Shown one piece after another: positions 26,661 to 35,801 of a DNA stretch of 64,000 nucleotides. The position numbers and the translations under genes are program-made. Origin of the DNA: CAVQBP01 sp963723205. Lineage in GTDB: Bacteria > Bacteroidota > Ignavibacteria > Ignavibacteriales > Ignavibacteriaceae. How positions within the stretch are numbered: the first letter of the stretch is position 1; every line of letters begins with the position of its first letter. The notes beneath the pieces were generated by a model. It did not search any database. It was not told the DNA's origin and saw nothing but the letters and a program-made list of their open reading frames with translations. The stretch lies in assembly GCA_963723205.1 (NCBI GenBank), contig CAVRQC010000041.1, forward strand, positions 248,001-312,000. The letters are read 5' to 3'.

Positions 26661-27341
26661 CTACTTAGACAAAGAATTGGAACCATATAATTCTTCAATT
26701 CTTCTTCCGCCCATAAACCTTTTATAATAATATTCGCTGGTAAGTGATGAAACCGTTACTCCTTGTTTACTGCTAGCATGTGCGAATAGATTATCACCCA
26801 AATAAATCCCTACATGTCCGGGTTTAACATTATTTCTTGTATCAAAAAATATCAGATCACCAAACTTTAAATTACTTACCTCATCAACCGGTGTTCCTTC
26901 ATTATATTGATCCTTAGCAGTTCTTAATAGTGATATAGATACACAATCAGAATAAACTTTTTGGGTAAATGCCGAACAATCTATTCCATCTTTGGTATTA
27001 CCGCCAAATTTGTACGGAGTATTTAAATATTTAATAATTTCCATCAGCATTTTTTCTTTTACTGTAGAAAATTCACTATTCTTAAATGAATCATTTTTAT
27101 TTATTAAAAGCGAAATATCAATACTTTTTTCCACCGGTAGATCTTCCCCATCCAGATTATCAATGGAACTAGTGGTATTATTGTCATCTTCAGAGGTAAA
27201 TCGTACTGTAGAAGATTTTTCTTCTTTTTTATCTGGTTTCTCATTATACCGAACAGAATTGGATGAAGCAGAACAGCCGGAATAAATAACTACTCCGGCT
27301 GTTAAAAATAATAGAAATATTAAGTAATTTAGTAATCTCAC
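26661..27341 (-). CDS. NlpC/P60-family peptidase lipoprotein
   Basis: The frame is open from GTG 27374, but GTG 27341 gives a regular lipoprotein signal (RLLNYLIFLLFLTAGVVIYS, then GC lipobox) and is preferred. After a charged, Ser-rich linker the NlpC/P60 domain covers the last ~120 residues. The catalytic Cys is in 'DGIDCSAFTQKVY', the His in 'GHVGIYLGDNLFAHAS', and 'FGDLIFFDTR' precedes it. Such enzymes cut peptidoglycan stem peptides, here from the periplasmic face of a lipid-anchored protein. It lies just after the sigma factor gene on the same strand. Confidence 0.9.
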   Translation of the reverse strand: MRLLNYLIFLLFLTAGVVIYSGCSASSNSVRYNEKPDKKEEKSSTVRFTSEDDNNTTSSIDNLDGEDLPVEKSIDISLLINKNDSFKNSEFSTVKEKMLMEIIKYLNTPYKFGGNTKDGIDCSAFTQKVYSDCVSISLLRTAKDQYNEGTPVDEVSNLKFGDLIFFDTRNNVKPGHVGIYLGDNLFAHASSKQGVTVSSLTSEYYYKRFMGGRRIEELYGSNSLSK

Positions 27342-27386
27342 AATTAAAAATCCGGTAAATAAACTGAAAAACACAAATTGTGATAA

Positions 27387-28241
27387 TTATCCAAGGTATG
27401 CCCTCAAGCTTTCGCTTTTTGATGCACGCCTTAATCTTCTAATAGCTTTTTCTTTTATCTGCCTAACTCTTTCCCTGGTGAGATTAAATCTGTCACCGAT
27501 TTCTTCAAGAGTCAGGGAATGTTCTTTATTCAAGCCAAAATATAGTTTTATAACTTCGGCTTCTCTTTCAGATAAACTTGAAAGTGCTCTGTCAATTTCT
27601 GCTTTAAGTGATTCGTTCATTAAAGAAAAATCGGGTGTAGGTTGTTCATCATTCTCTATAATATCAAGTAACCGGTTTTCTTCCCCTTGGGAAAACGGGG
27701 CATCCATAGAAATATGCTTACCGGATATCTTAAGAGCATCTGCAATTTCACTTACGTCCATATCAAGTTCATTAGCTAATTCAGCAGCGCTAGGTTCACG
27801 CTCAAATTCCTGTTCCAAATTACTATAAGCTTTACCTATTTTATTTAAGGCACCGACACGGTTCAAAGGAAGCCTAACAATACGTGCCTGCTCAGCTAAT
27901 GCCTGCAGAATAGACTGCCTAATCCACCAAACTGCATATGATATAAATTTAAAGCCCCTTGTTTCATCAAATCTTTTTGCTGCTTTAATCAATCCCAGAT
28001 TCCCTTCATTTATAAGGTCACCCAATGAAAGCCCTTGACCTTGGTATTGTTTAGCAACACTAACTACAAACCTTAAATTAGCTTTAGTAAGCAGTTCCAA
28101 AGCATTTCTATCACCCTTTTTTATTCTGATTGCCAGTTCAATTTCCTGCTCGGGACTAAGGAGATCAACTTTCCCGATTTCCTGAAGATATTTATCTAGG
28201 GACTGGCTTTCCCTGTTTGTAAAATGTTTTGTTATTTTCAA
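27387..28241 (-). CDS. rpoD: RNA polymerase sigma factor, RpoD/SigA family (short form)
   Basis: The 284-residue protein contains sigma regions 1.2 ('SLDKYLQEIGKVDLLSPEQE'), 2 ('NEGNLGLIKAAKRFDETRGF', 'SYAVWWIRQSILQAL'), 3 and 4 ('TLEEIGDRFNLTRERVRQIK'). Region 1.1 and the non-conserved insert of proteobacterial RpoD are absent. This compact form is the primary sigma factor in Bacteroidota and relatives (family knowledge), and the conserved 2.3/2.4 and 4.2 helices support a vegetative role. The start is TTG 28241 behind GAGG, since no ATG precedes the conserved N-terminus. Confidence 0.92.
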   Translation of the reverse strand: MKITKHFTNRESQSLDKYLQEIGKVDLLSPEQEIELAIRIKKGDRNALELLTKANLRFVVSVAKQYQGQGLSLGDLINEGNLGLIKAAKRFDETRGFKFISYAVWWIRQSILQALAEQARIVRLPLNRVGALNKIGKAYSNLEQEFEREPSAAELANELDMDVSEIADALKISGKHISMDAPFSQGEENRLLDIIENDEQPTPDFSLMNESLKAEIDRALSSLSEREAEVIKLYFGLNKEHSLTLEEIGDRFNLTRERVRQIKEKAIRRLRRASKSESLRAYLG

Positions 28242-28316
28242 GCTAACCTCACTAGGATTTGAAGGTTTAAACTATTTCTTCAATTATCGATGATTTTTTT
28301 AAAAATTACAGGTTAA

Positions 28317-28346
28317 TTAATATTCCCTATTGTAAATAATTGTCAC
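28317..28346 (-). promoter_or_regulatory. Possible promoter of the sigma factor gene
   Basis: On the minus strand GTGACA (28346-28341) is followed after 18 bases by TATTAA (28322-28317), about 75 bases before the start codon. The match to TTGACA/TATAAT is fair but the stretch is AT-rich. Confidence 0.35.
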
Positions 28347-28489
28347 CATTATTGAATAACTTCAAATTAAGTTTTTATATCAGCAAGTATTTAGCATTGT
28401 AAAATTTTAAGCTAAAATAAATTATTTTTTCCATTTAGTAAAGCAGATTAATATAACAATCAGATGCCATTCGCAGTAACTGGTTACAT

Positions 28490-29653
28490 TCAATTTTTTA
28501 AAAAACTCACACCTTTTAGAAAATTTTGAACACCAAAATAATCTGCAGCAGTCTTTCCAACATCTGAAAAAGTTTTTCTGATTCCTAAATTACGGCTAGT
28601 TTCTCCTTTCCGATAAAAAAGTAAAGGTACATATTCCCTACTGTGATCTGTACCAGGTGTTGTTGGGTCATTTCCATGATCGGCAGTTATAATTACTGCA
28701 TCTGATTCATCTAAATTGGATAAGAATGATGGTAAAAAACTATCAAAGTCCAATAAAGCCGCTGCAAATCCTTCAGGATCATTCCTATGCCCAAAATAAA
28801 CATCAAAATCAACCAAATTGGCAAATATAAAAGAATCGTTTACCTTCCTTGAATATTCAAGTAATTTTGACATCTCTTCTTTATTAGATTTTGTATGTTC
28901 AGCAATTTTTATACCTCTATTATTAAAAAGGTCCGAAATCTTACCGATAGCTACTGTTTGTATTTTTTCACCAGAAAGGACATCCAGAATTGTCTCAGAA
29001 GGAGGATCAAGTGAATAATCTTTTCTATTAGTTGTTCTAATATATTCTCCATTCCGCCCCAAAAAGGGACGTGCAATCACTCTTCCAACAATTAATGGAG
29101 GAATAAGTACTTTTTTACGAGTGATTTCACAAATTTCATATTGCTGTTCAAGTGGAATTACTTTTTCATGAGCTGCAATTTGAAAAACCGAGTCTGCTGA
29201 AGTGTAAATTATTGGATAGCCGGTTTTAACATGTTCATCACCAAGTTCTTTAATTATCTCTGTCCCGGAAGCTGGTTTATTACCAAGGATTCCTTTGCAA
29301 CCAGTTAACTGCAAAAATTTATCTATTATTTCTTTTGAAAATCCATTGGGGAAATAAGAAAAATCAAAATCAATTTCTAATCCTCCGATTTCCCAATGAC
29401 CCGTTGTTGAATCTTTTCCTTTAGATATTTCTTTCATCTTACCGAAAGAAGCCGAAGGGTTTGTTACATTTTTAATCCCAAGTATATTTTTTATATTACC
29501 TAGACCCATTTTTTCCAGGTTAGGCAAATGTAACCCGTTAACATACTTTGCAATATTGACGAGAGTATCGCTTCCTTCATCACCATAATATGAAGCATCA
29601 GGTAATTCTCCAATACCGACACCATCGAGTATTATTAAAAAAAAGTTGTTCAT
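28490..29653 (-). CDS. deoB: Phosphopentomutase
   Basis: The 387-residue alkaline-phosphatase-superfamily enzyme interconverts (deoxy)ribose-1-phosphate and 5-phosphate in nucleoside salvage. Metal and active-site segments are visible: 'DGVGIGELPDA' (first metal Asp), 'DSTTGHWEIGG' (the phosphorylated Thr region), 'NLVDFDVYFGHRND' and 'ITADHGNDPTTPGTDHSREY' (metal Asp/His). Length and motifs are regular for DeoB. ATG start. No other nucleoside salvage gene is adjacent. Confidence 0.95.
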   Translation of the reverse strand: MNNFFLIILDGVGIGELPDASYYGDEGSDTLVNIAKYVNGLHLPNLEKMGLGNIKNILGIKNVTNPSASFGKMKEISKGKDSTTGHWEIGGLEIDFDFSYFPNGFSKEIIDKFLQLTGCKGILGNKPASGTEIIKELGDEHVKTGYPIIYTSADSVFQIAAHEKVIPLEQQYEICEITRKKVLIPPLIVGRVIARPFLGRNGEYIRTTNRKDYSLDPPSETILDVLSGEKIQTVAIGKISDLFNNRGIKIAEHTKSNKEEMSKLLEYSRKVNDSFIFANLVDFDVYFGHRNDPEGFAAALLDFDSFLPSFLSNLDESDAVIITADHGNDPTTPGTDHSREYVPLLFYRKGETSRNLGIRKTFSDVGKTAADYFGVQNFLKGVSFLKN

Positions 29654-29799
29654 ATTTAATTTATTTTGGAAAGCAAATTAAAGCTAATTATTTGTTGTAC
29701 AGTTATATTACTATATTGCTATGCGTTATAGACTTTAAGCAATACACTAATATAATTTTAAATAATTTATTCTCAAATGATTAAATGTTTTAGAAAAGC

Positions 29800-31656
29800 C
29801 TAATTTATATTTCGGACAGTATTACCGCCTCTTTCCAGGGCTTTTTGAAGTGCCAGGTCAGCATTGTGAATTATTTCTTCTACATCAATTTTATTTGTAG
29901 CCGAAGCAACTCCAACAGAAATGGTATATGTAGTTTGTTTTGATACAACAGCTATTGGTTTACGGGCAACTTTAACTCTCAATTTTTCTGCCCAGATAAA
30001 AACATCCTTCGTATTAGAATTAAAGAAATAAACTGCAAAAAGTTTTTCATCCATTCTGCCAAATAAATTAAGCGGTGTCATTTCTTTTAAAATCATTTCA
30101 GAAACTGATTCCAAAACTTTAGGAAAAGGATTTCCGTCAAATAGTGATTCCTGTTCAAGGAAATCATCAATTCTGATTAAAGCAAGTGCACCCGGTGCTT
30201 TTAGTTGTTCGGCTTTTACCAGATCCGTAACCATTCTTTCTTTAAATGTTATTGCATTAAGCGCTTTTGTTTCGATATCAACTGCAAGAAAACTTTTAAG
30301 TAATTTTTGAGTGGAATATGAATAAATTATAAAGGCTAAAAGAGTAACACTACTTTTCAAAAAATGTACGTCAGAATTTGTATAAGCATTTTTTCTTAAG
30401 CTTTCAAAGCAAAGCACACCGTAATTCTGGGCATTATAAATAATCGGAATGGCAAGGAAAGAACCATCGAAGCTGACATCTTCAACCTTTGCAAACCGGA
30501 CATAATCTCCTGCCGATGTATCATCAATTTTTATCGGGACACCTGTTACAATAGATTTTCCAACCAAAGTACCAGTCAGTTCAATATCCAGGTTATGTCC
30601 GATATATTTTAATGATGTATTATTAATTATTTTAATTGTTTTAAATTTTTGCTCAAGAGGTTGATAATAAACAAATGCAAAAGCATCCCAGTTAATTAGG
30701 TATCCAACCGTATTTTGAATTGAATTAATCAAATCCTCTTCACTTTCAAATTTCTTTTCCGGGTTAATTAAATTTGTTAATCCTTTCAATCTTTGCTGAG
30801 ACAGAGATTCAAGATGTTTTTCCTCAAAAATTCCTATTATCATAGTGATGACACGAACAAATCTACCAAGAGCATAAATAGTTTCAATCCCGAATGCATC
30901 ACCTAGTTTTGAATCTACTGCAATAATTGCAATTAATTGTTTATCATAAAAAAGAGGGACACCTACAAAACTTCTAATACCTTGAGGAGAATTGTAATAC
31001 CTGATTACATCTGATTCTGCATTTGGCGAAATATCGGACAAAAGTTCAGGTTCTCCTTTTTGTACTATCTTGCTTAAAATGTCATCTTCAATATCAAATT
31101 TTCTACTAGAAACATCAGTAGAGTTGGATACGGATTTTTCTATAGTAAGCTTTTCTTTTTGCTTGTTATACCAGAAGAATATTGCTGTATTTGCTACATA
31201 TGCTTCTTTGATTACAATCAGCATTTTTTCCAAGACAAATGAAAACTGACCTCCATGTCCTAATTCTTCCGGGAGAGATTCATTAGCAATCTCCTCAAAT
31301 TTCTCTTTTAAATCGGGAGGTTTTAAAGTTGTTTTTGAATGAAGTCTTTCCGGAGTATAATTTTCAGCAGTAATTACTTCAATTTCTTTATGTTGTGAAA
31401 CAATTTGAAATGAGTCATCAATATTTTCTTCGGGAATTGAAGGATTTTTGTCAGAATAATCATCTTCAGAAATATGCGGTGAAAAAGAAGAACTGAATCG
31501 TATTGAATCTCTGAGAAAAATAATAAATGCAACATAAACAACTATTAAAGCAATTGTAATTACACGTATGAGAAGATCATCAGTAAAGAAAAGAATTGTA
31601 GCTAAAAGCGGGACAACTAGAAAAATTAATATTCTTTTTTTCTGCCTGCGATCCAT
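29800..31656 (-). CDS. Membrane GAF-domain protein with a degenerate GGDEF domain
   Basis: Of 618 residues, the first ~50 form two transmembrane segments ('ILIFLVVPLLATILFF', 'VITIALIVVYVAFIIFL'). Two GAF-type sensor regions follow, about residues 135-270 ('FVGVPLFYDKQLIAIIAVDS') and 290-450 ('FLAIPIIYNAQNYGVLCFES'). The C-terminal ~160 residues are a GGDEF-like domain. At the active site it reads 'FGRMDEKLFAVYFF' where cyclases have R-Y-G-G-D-E-F. The glycines are missing, so c-di-GMP synthesis is unlikely. The end 'YTISVGVASA', 'NADLALQKALERGGN' fits GGDEF well. It may bind nucleotide or act as a sensor scaffold (inference). Confidence 0.85.
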   Translation of the reverse strand: MDRRQKKRILIFLVVPLLATILFFTDDLLIRVITIALIVVYVAFIIFLRDSIRFSSSFSPHISEDDYSDKNPSIPEENIDDSFQIVSQHKEIEVITAENYTPERLHSKTTLKPPDLKEKFEEIANESLPEELGHGGQFSFVLEKMLIVIKEAYVANTAIFFWYNKQKEKLTIEKSVSNSTDVSSRKFDIEDDILSKIVQKGEPELLSDISPNAESDVIRYYNSPQGIRSFVGVPLFYDKQLIAIIAVDSKLGDAFGIETIYALGRFVRVITMIIGIFEEKHLESLSQQRLKGLTNLINPEKKFESEEDLINSIQNTVGYLINWDAFAFVYYQPLEQKFKTIKIINNTSLKYIGHNLDIELTGTLVGKSIVTGVPIKIDDTSAGDYVRFAKVEDVSFDGSFLAIPIIYNAQNYGVLCFESLRKNAYTNSDVHFLKSSVTLLAFIIYSYSTQKLLKSFLAVDIETKALNAITFKERMVTDLVKAEQLKAPGALALIRIDDFLEQESLFDGNPFPKVLESVSEMILKEMTPLNLFGRMDEKLFAVYFFNSNTKDVFIWAEKLRVKVARKPIAVVSKQTTYTISVGVASATNKIDVEEIIHNADLALQKALERGGNTVRNIN

Positions 31657-31731
31657 AAATGAAAATAGGTTGAAGGTTATTAATAAACAAAAATAAATAT
31701 AAAATAAATATAATGTAAAGCAACCAAAATT

Positions 31732-32319
31732 CTATTCATAAATTAATTTTGATATTTTTTGGATAATCTCCTTTTTTCCTCTTTTATTATAAGATGAATA
31801 GAGGTAATAATTTTCACTTAGAACTAATTCAGGGAAAAATTCACAAATTCTTTTTTTTGAAAGTGATAAATCAGATTGTTTTAGTTTATCTATTTTATTC
31901 ATAATAACCAAATAAGGAATACTGTTGTACTTTAATAATTTATTAAGTTGAATATCCAGCGCAGTTGGAGCATGCCGGGAATCAATAAAATGAAAAGCAT
32001 ACATAATTTTTTTTGAGGTTTCTATATACAGTGATAAAAGTTTTCCCCATAATTCTCTTTCTTTCAAACTAGTTTTTGCATATCCGAAACCTGGCAAATC
32101 AACGAAATAAAATTTATCATCAACATTGTAAAAGTTAATAGAGCGGGTTTTTCCCGGTGTTGAACTTGTTTTCGCTAAATTCTTTCTATTAAAAAGAGAA
32201 TTAATAAAAGAAGATTTCCCTACATTAGAGCGGCCACAAAGGATAATTTCCGGAAGATAATCTTTCGGTATTTGTGAAAGTTTATATACAGATTTTGTAA
32301 ACTCTTGCTTCTCAAACAT
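31732..32319 (-). CDS. engB: Ribosome biogenesis GTPase (YihA/YsxC/EngB)
   Basis: The 195-residue TRAFAC GTPase has G1 'GRSNVGKSSFIN', G2 region 'TSSTPGKTRSINFY', G3 'FVDLPGFGYAK', G4 'VIMNKIDKL' and G5 'YSSYNKRGK'. EngB assists assembly of the 50S subunit and is usually essential. It lies directly after the ribosomal cluster but beyond its terminator, so it is likely transcribed separately. Confidence 0.95.
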   Translation of the reverse strand: MFEKQEFTKSVYKLSQIPKDYLPEIILCGRSNVGKSSFINSLFNRKNLAKTSSTPGKTRSINFYNVDDKFYFVDLPGFGYAKTSLKERELWGKLLSLYIETSKKIMYAFHFIDSRHAPTALDIQLNKLLKYNSIPYLVIMNKIDKLKQSDLSLSKKRICEFFPELVLSENYYLYSSYNKRGKKEIIQKISKLIYE

Positions 32320-32392
32320 TATTAAAACCTAACGGCAAACTGAACCAACTTTATATGACATAAAAAAAAGACAATTACAATTGATTTAAAAC

Positions 32393-32419
32393 AAAAAAAG
32401 CTCCACCGGAGCCTTTTTT
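32393..32419 (-). terminator. Bidirectional intrinsic terminator at the end of the alpha operon
   Basis: The plus strand reads A7-GCTCC-ACC-GGAGC-C-T6: a 5 bp G+C-rich stem flanked by A and T runs that extend it. It lies 21 bases after the rplQ stop (minus strand) and works in both directions. Confidence 0.85.
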
Positions 32420-32440
32420 GAAAAAATTATTTACTTGTTT

Positions 32441-32932
32441 CTACTCTTTCGCTGCTTCAGCAGAAGTTTCCTCGACAACTTTAGCCTCTTCTATTTCCTC
32501 TTCTTTTTCAACTTTAGCTTTACGTTTTTCTTCTCTTTTCTCTTTCTTTTCTTCTGCTTTTTTATTAATTACATCATTGTAATCAACCAGTTCAAGAATT
32601 GCCATACTTGCTGCATCACCAATTCTGTTGCCAAGTTTTACTACTCTTGTATATCCACCAGGACGGTCGCCAATTTTCGGAATTATTTCACTGAATAATT
32701 CTTTGACAACTTCTTTATCATGGACAACCTTCATTACCTGCCTAATGGAATGAAGATCGTTTTTCCTGGCTTTGGTAATTATGGTATCCACATAACTTCT
32801 GGCTTCTTTTGCTTTTGCAACAGTTGTTCTGATTCTTTTATGTTTTAAAACCGAAGTCACCAGCGCTCCCATAAGAGCTTTTCTATGGCTTGAAGTCCGG
32901 TTAAGTTTTCTTCCTTTTACTCTGTGTCTCAT
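32441..32932 (-). CDS. rplQ: 50S ribosomal protein L17 with charged C-terminal tail
   Basis: Residues 1-120 are a regular L17 ('MRHRVKGRKLNRTSSHRKAL', 'KIGDRPGGYTRVVKLGNRIG'). The last ~40 residues are a Lys/Glu-rich, probably disordered tail ('KKEKREEKRKAKVEKEEEIE') that standard L17 lacks. L17 binds near the peptide exit tunnel of the 50S subunit. It is the last gene of the alpha operon, 22 bases after rpoA and followed by a terminator. Confidence 0.97.
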   Translation of the reverse strand: MRHRVKGRKLNRTSSHRKALMGALVTSVLKHKRIRTTVAKAKEARSYVDTIITKARKNDLHSIRQVMKVVHDKEVVKELFSEIIPKIGDRPGGYTRVVKLGNRIGDAASMAILELVDYNDVINKKAEEKKEKREEKRKAKVEKEEEIEEAKVVEETSAEAAKE

Positions 32933-32954
32933 TGGAAATCCTTTTATACAAAAA

Positions 32955-33950
32955 TTAAGGTGTTTCTACTTCATCCTTTAGATATTTATCTACATCCATA
33001 CCGAATTCAAGACCGAGATTTTCAACAATCTCCATTAGTTCGGCTAAAGATTTTCTTCCAAAGTTCCTGAAACGCAACATTTCAGATTCATCTTTCCTGA
33101 CTAAATCAGAAAGATTTTTTATATTTGCAGCTTTCAAACAGTTATGAGATCTAACGCTTAATTCAAGATCATCAACATTTGTAAGAAGTATCTTTTTGAT
33201 TCTTTCCTTTTCACTATCTTTCTGACTTACTGCTTGTTCTTCTTCCTGTTCAATATCAAAATTGATAAATAATTGGATATGGTCTTTTAAAATTTTTGCA
33301 GCCTGCGTTAAAGCATCTTCGGGTGTAAGTGAACCATCAGTTAATATTTGAAGAGTCAGTTTTTCAAAATCATTTTTATCACCAATGCGAACATTTTCAA
33401 CATCATATTTAACATTTTTTATCGGTGTAAAAATCGAATCGATCGGAATAACACCTATGGTATAATCCTCAGATACATTTTCCGAAGAAGGGACATATCC
33501 TTTACCTTTGCCAACCCTAATTTCCATATCAAATTTGGCATTTTTATTTAAGGATGCAATGTGAAGTTCAGGATTTAAAATTTCAATTTCAGAACTTGCT
33601 TTCTGAATATCAGCAGCCGTAAATTCTCCTTCACCGTTAAAAGAGATATCTATTTTGTTCGGTTTTTTGTTCAGGAGCTTCATTCTAACCTGTTTAAGGT
33701 TAAGAATAATTTCCGAAACGTCCTCAACAACTCCTTCTATTGTAGTAAATTCATGAAGGACACCGCTGAATTTAACAGAAGTGATTGCGGCACCAGTTAA
33801 AGAAGATAATAATACTCTTCTAAGTGAGTTACCTAATGTAACTCCATAACCTCTTTCCAATGGCTGAAGAAAAAATTTGCCAAAGGAATTAGTATAACTA
33901 GTCTCATCTAAAATTACAGCTTCCGGTATCTTTAAATATGATACACTCAT
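32955..33950 (-). CDS. rpoA: DNA-directed RNA polymerase subunit alpha
   Basis: The 331-residue alpha subunit has the N-terminal dimerisation/assembly domain ('LERGYGVTLGNSLRRVLLSS', 'VLHEFTTIEGVVEDV'). A linker leads to the C-terminal DNA-binding domain ('LELSVRSHNCLKAANIKNL', 'FGRKSLAELMEI'), which contacts UP elements and activators. It follows rpsD by 37 bases and precedes rplQ in the usual alpha-operon order. Confidence 0.98.
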   Translation of the reverse strand: MSVSYLKIPEAVILDETSYTNSFGKFFLQPLERGYGVTLGNSLRRVLLSSLTGAAITSVKFSGVLHEFTTIEGVVEDVSEIILNLKQVRMKLLNKKPNKIDISFNGEGEFTAADIQKASSEIEILNPELHIASLNKNAKFDMEIRVGKGKGYVPSSENVSEDYTIGVIPIDSIFTPIKNVKYDVENVRIGDKNDFEKLTLQILTDGSLTPEDALTQAAKILKDHIQLFINFDIEQEEEQAVSQKDSEKERIKKILLTNVDDLELSVRSHNCLKAANIKNLSDLVRKDESEMLRFRNFGRKSLAELMEIVENLGLEFGMDVDKYLKDEVETP

Positions 33951-33987
33951 TATTAATCCTCTAAAATATTAATCTTAAAAATTTTAT

Positions 33988-34614
33988 TTATTTAGAATAA
34001 AGCTCAACAACCAATTGCTCGTTAGCATTTAGAGGAACGTCAACTCTGTCGGGAACCTGTAAAAACGTTCCTGAGAGCGAGGCTTTATCAATTGATAACC
34101 AGGAATAAGTACTATCTTTTACTCTCTTAAGTGAACTGTGAATGGCATCTAACTTTTTACTTTTTTCTTTAATCTTGATAATATCACCCGCACTGAGAAT
34201 ATATGATGGTATATCAACTAAGTGATCATTAACAATAACATGTCTATGCCTAATTAATTGTCTAGCTTGTTTTCTTGAAGAAGCAAATCCAATCCTGAAA
34301 ACAACATTATCCAGCCTGCTTTCCAGTATTTTGACCAGGTTTTCACCTGTAATACCTTTTGCTTTATTCGCTTTTTCAAAATAATTTCTGAATTGAGTTT
34401 CTAATAAGCCATATAATCTTTTAATCTTTTGTTTTTCTCTTAACTGAATCCCATATTCAGAAACTTTTGTTCTTCTTGAAAGGCCGTGCTGTCCGGGCGG
34501 ATAATTTCTGATTTCCACCGGGCATTTTTCAGAATAGCATTTCTGCCCTTTAAGAAAAAGTTTTTGTCTTTCTCTTCTGCATAATTTACATACTGAATCA
34601 GTATATCTAGCCAT
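33988..34614 (-). CDS. rpsD: 30S ribosomal protein S4 (zinc-binding form)
   Basis: The 208-residue S4 nucleates 30S assembly by binding the 5' domain of 16S rRNA. Four cysteines (C9, C12, C26, C31 in 'SVCKLCRRE' and 'KCYSEKCPVE') make the zinc-ribbon form. An S4 RNA-binding domain follows ('ESRLDNVVFRIGFASSRKQA', 'RHRHVIVN'). In many bacteria S4 also represses the alpha operon; no matching mRNA fold was verified here. Confidence 0.98.
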   Translation of the reverse strand: MARYTDSVCKLCRRERQKLFLKGQKCYSEKCPVEIRNYPPGQHGLSRRTKVSEYGIQLREKQKIKRLYGLLETQFRNYFEKANKAKGITGENLVKILESRLDNVVFRIGFASSRKQARQLIRHRHVIVNDHLVDIPSYILSAGDIIKIKEKSKKLDAIHSSLKRVKDSTYSWLSIDKASLSGTFLQVPDRVDVPLNANEQLVVELYSK

Positions 34615-34637
34615 TTACTTTATTCTCCGATATAAAA

Positions 34638-35024
34638 TTAAACTCTTCTTCTCTTTGGTGGTCTGCACCCATTATGAGGAATTGGAGTAACATCTTTAAT
34701 AGTGTTAATTAACAAGCCTGCGGTGTTCAAGGCCCTAATAGCTGCTTCTCTTCCTGAACCCGGACCTTTAACTAAAACATCCACTCTTCTCAATCCCAGG
34801 TCATAAGCTTCTTTCGCAGCGGCTTCGGCAGAAATTTGAGCTGCGTAAGGAGTATTTTTTCTAGAACCTTTAAAACCATTTTTACCTGCAGACGACCATG
34901 AAATAGTATTCCCGTAAATATCTGTAATGGTTACTAAAACATTATTAAAGGTTGCTTTAATATGAGCAACTCCATTAGCATCTACATGAGTTTTCTTTTT
35001 TGTTTTTTTTGCAACTTTAGCCAA
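34638..35024 (-). CDS. rpsK: 30S ribosomal protein S11
   Basis: At 128 residues, this S11 has 'GVAHIKATFNNVLVTITD', 'GFKGSRKNTPYAAQ' and the basic C-terminal end 'PIPHNGCRPPKRRRV'. It lines the mRNA exit region on the 30S platform next to S7 and S18. It is 24 bases after rpsM and 23 bases before rpsD. Confidence 0.98.
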   Translation of the reverse strand: MAKVAKKTKKKTHVDANGVAHIKATFNNVLVTITDIYGNTISWSSAGKNGFKGSRKNTPYAAQISAEAAAKEAYDLGLRRVDVLVKGPGSGREAAIRALNTAGLLINTIKDVTPIPHNGCRPPKRRRV

Positions 35025-35048
35025 AACTTAAACCTCCAAGTTATCTAA

Positions 35049-35432
35049 TTACTTTTTAGAAGGAGCTTTTTTCTTGCCCGCAACTGTTTTTCGTTTACCT
35101 TTTCTTGTCCTTGAATTTGTCCTGGTTCTTTGACCTCTGGCAGGTAAACTTTTTCTATGTCTTAATCCACGGTAGGAACCTATATCCATTAATCTCTTAA
35201 TATTTTGCTGTATCTCACTTCTGAGGGCACCTTCCACTTTGTAATCAGAAGTCATTACAGCTCTTATCTGGGCAACTTCTTCATCAGTAAGATCAGAAAT
35301 TTTTTTATCAGGATTAACTTTTGCTTTTTCCAGGATTTCACGCGAAATATTTTTACCTACACCAAAAATATATCTTAATCCAAATAAAACTTTTTTATTT
35401 TTAGGTAAATCAACACCTGCTATACGAGCCAA
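35049..35432 (-). CDS. rpsM: 30S ribosomal protein S13
   Basis: The 127-residue S13 has the helix-two-turn-helix start 'MARIAGVDLPKNKKVLFGL' and 'YRGLRHRKSLPARGQRTRTN', and a Lys/Arg-rich tail that reaches the P-site tRNA. It lies in the head of the 30S subunit and forms bridges to L5. First gene of the alpha operon proper, 24 bases after rpmJ. Confidence 0.98.
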   Translation of the reverse strand: MARIAGVDLPKNKKVLFGLRYIFGVGKNISREILEKAKVNPDKKISDLTDEEVAQIRAVMTSDYKVEGALRSEIQQNIKRLMDIGSYRGLRHRKSLPARGQRTRTNSRTRKGKRKTVAGKKKAPSKK

Positions 35433-35456
35433 TTGAATTCTCCTTCTTATTAAAAA

Positions 35457-35570
35457 TTAACCTTGACGCTGTTTATGTTTTTTATTCTTACAAATAACTC
35501 TAACAACGCCTTTTCTTTTAATAATTTTACAATTATCACATATTTTTTTAACTGATGCTCTGACTTTCAT
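35457..35570 (-). CDS. rpmJ: 50S ribosomal protein L36 (zinc form)
   Basis: This 37-residue gene reads MKVRASVKKICDNCKIIKRK and then GVVRVICKNKKHKQRQG. The zinc ligands C11, C14, C27 and H32 are all present. L36 is the smallest 50S protein and stabilises rRNA at the base of the L7/L12 stalk region. It lies between infA (12 bases) and rpsM (24 bases), the standard position. Confidence 0.97.
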   Translation of the reverse strand: MKVRASVKKICDNCKIIKRKGVVRVICKNKKHKQRQG

Positions 35571-35582
35571 ATAGAAACTCCA

Positions 35583-35801
35583 TTATTTATATCTATAGGT
35601 AATTCTACCTTTTGTTAAATCATATGGAGACAATTCAATAGAAACTTTATCACCTACCAAAATCTTAATAAAATGCATTCTCATCTTTCCTGATATATGC
35701 GCTAAAATTTCGTGTCCATTATCAAGTTTTACCTTAAAATGTGCATTCGGTAAAGTTTCAGTAACTACTCCATCAACTTTTATTGGTCCTTGTTTTGCCA
35801 T
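35583..35801 (-). CDS. infA: Translation initiation factor IF-1
   Basis: The 72-residue OB-fold protein ('MAKQGPIKVDGVVTETLPNA', 'FKVKLDNGHEILAHISGKMR', 'YDLTKGRITYR') binds the 30S A site during initiation. ATG 35799-35801 overlaps the map stop codon as TAATG, which suggests translational coupling. An in-frame ATG two codons upstream lies inside map and would add Met-Leu; family members start at MAK. Confidence 0.97.
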   Translation of the reverse strand: MAKQGPIKVDGVVTETLPNAHFKVKLDNGHEILAHISGKMRMHFIKILVGDKVSIELSPYDLTKGRITYRYK

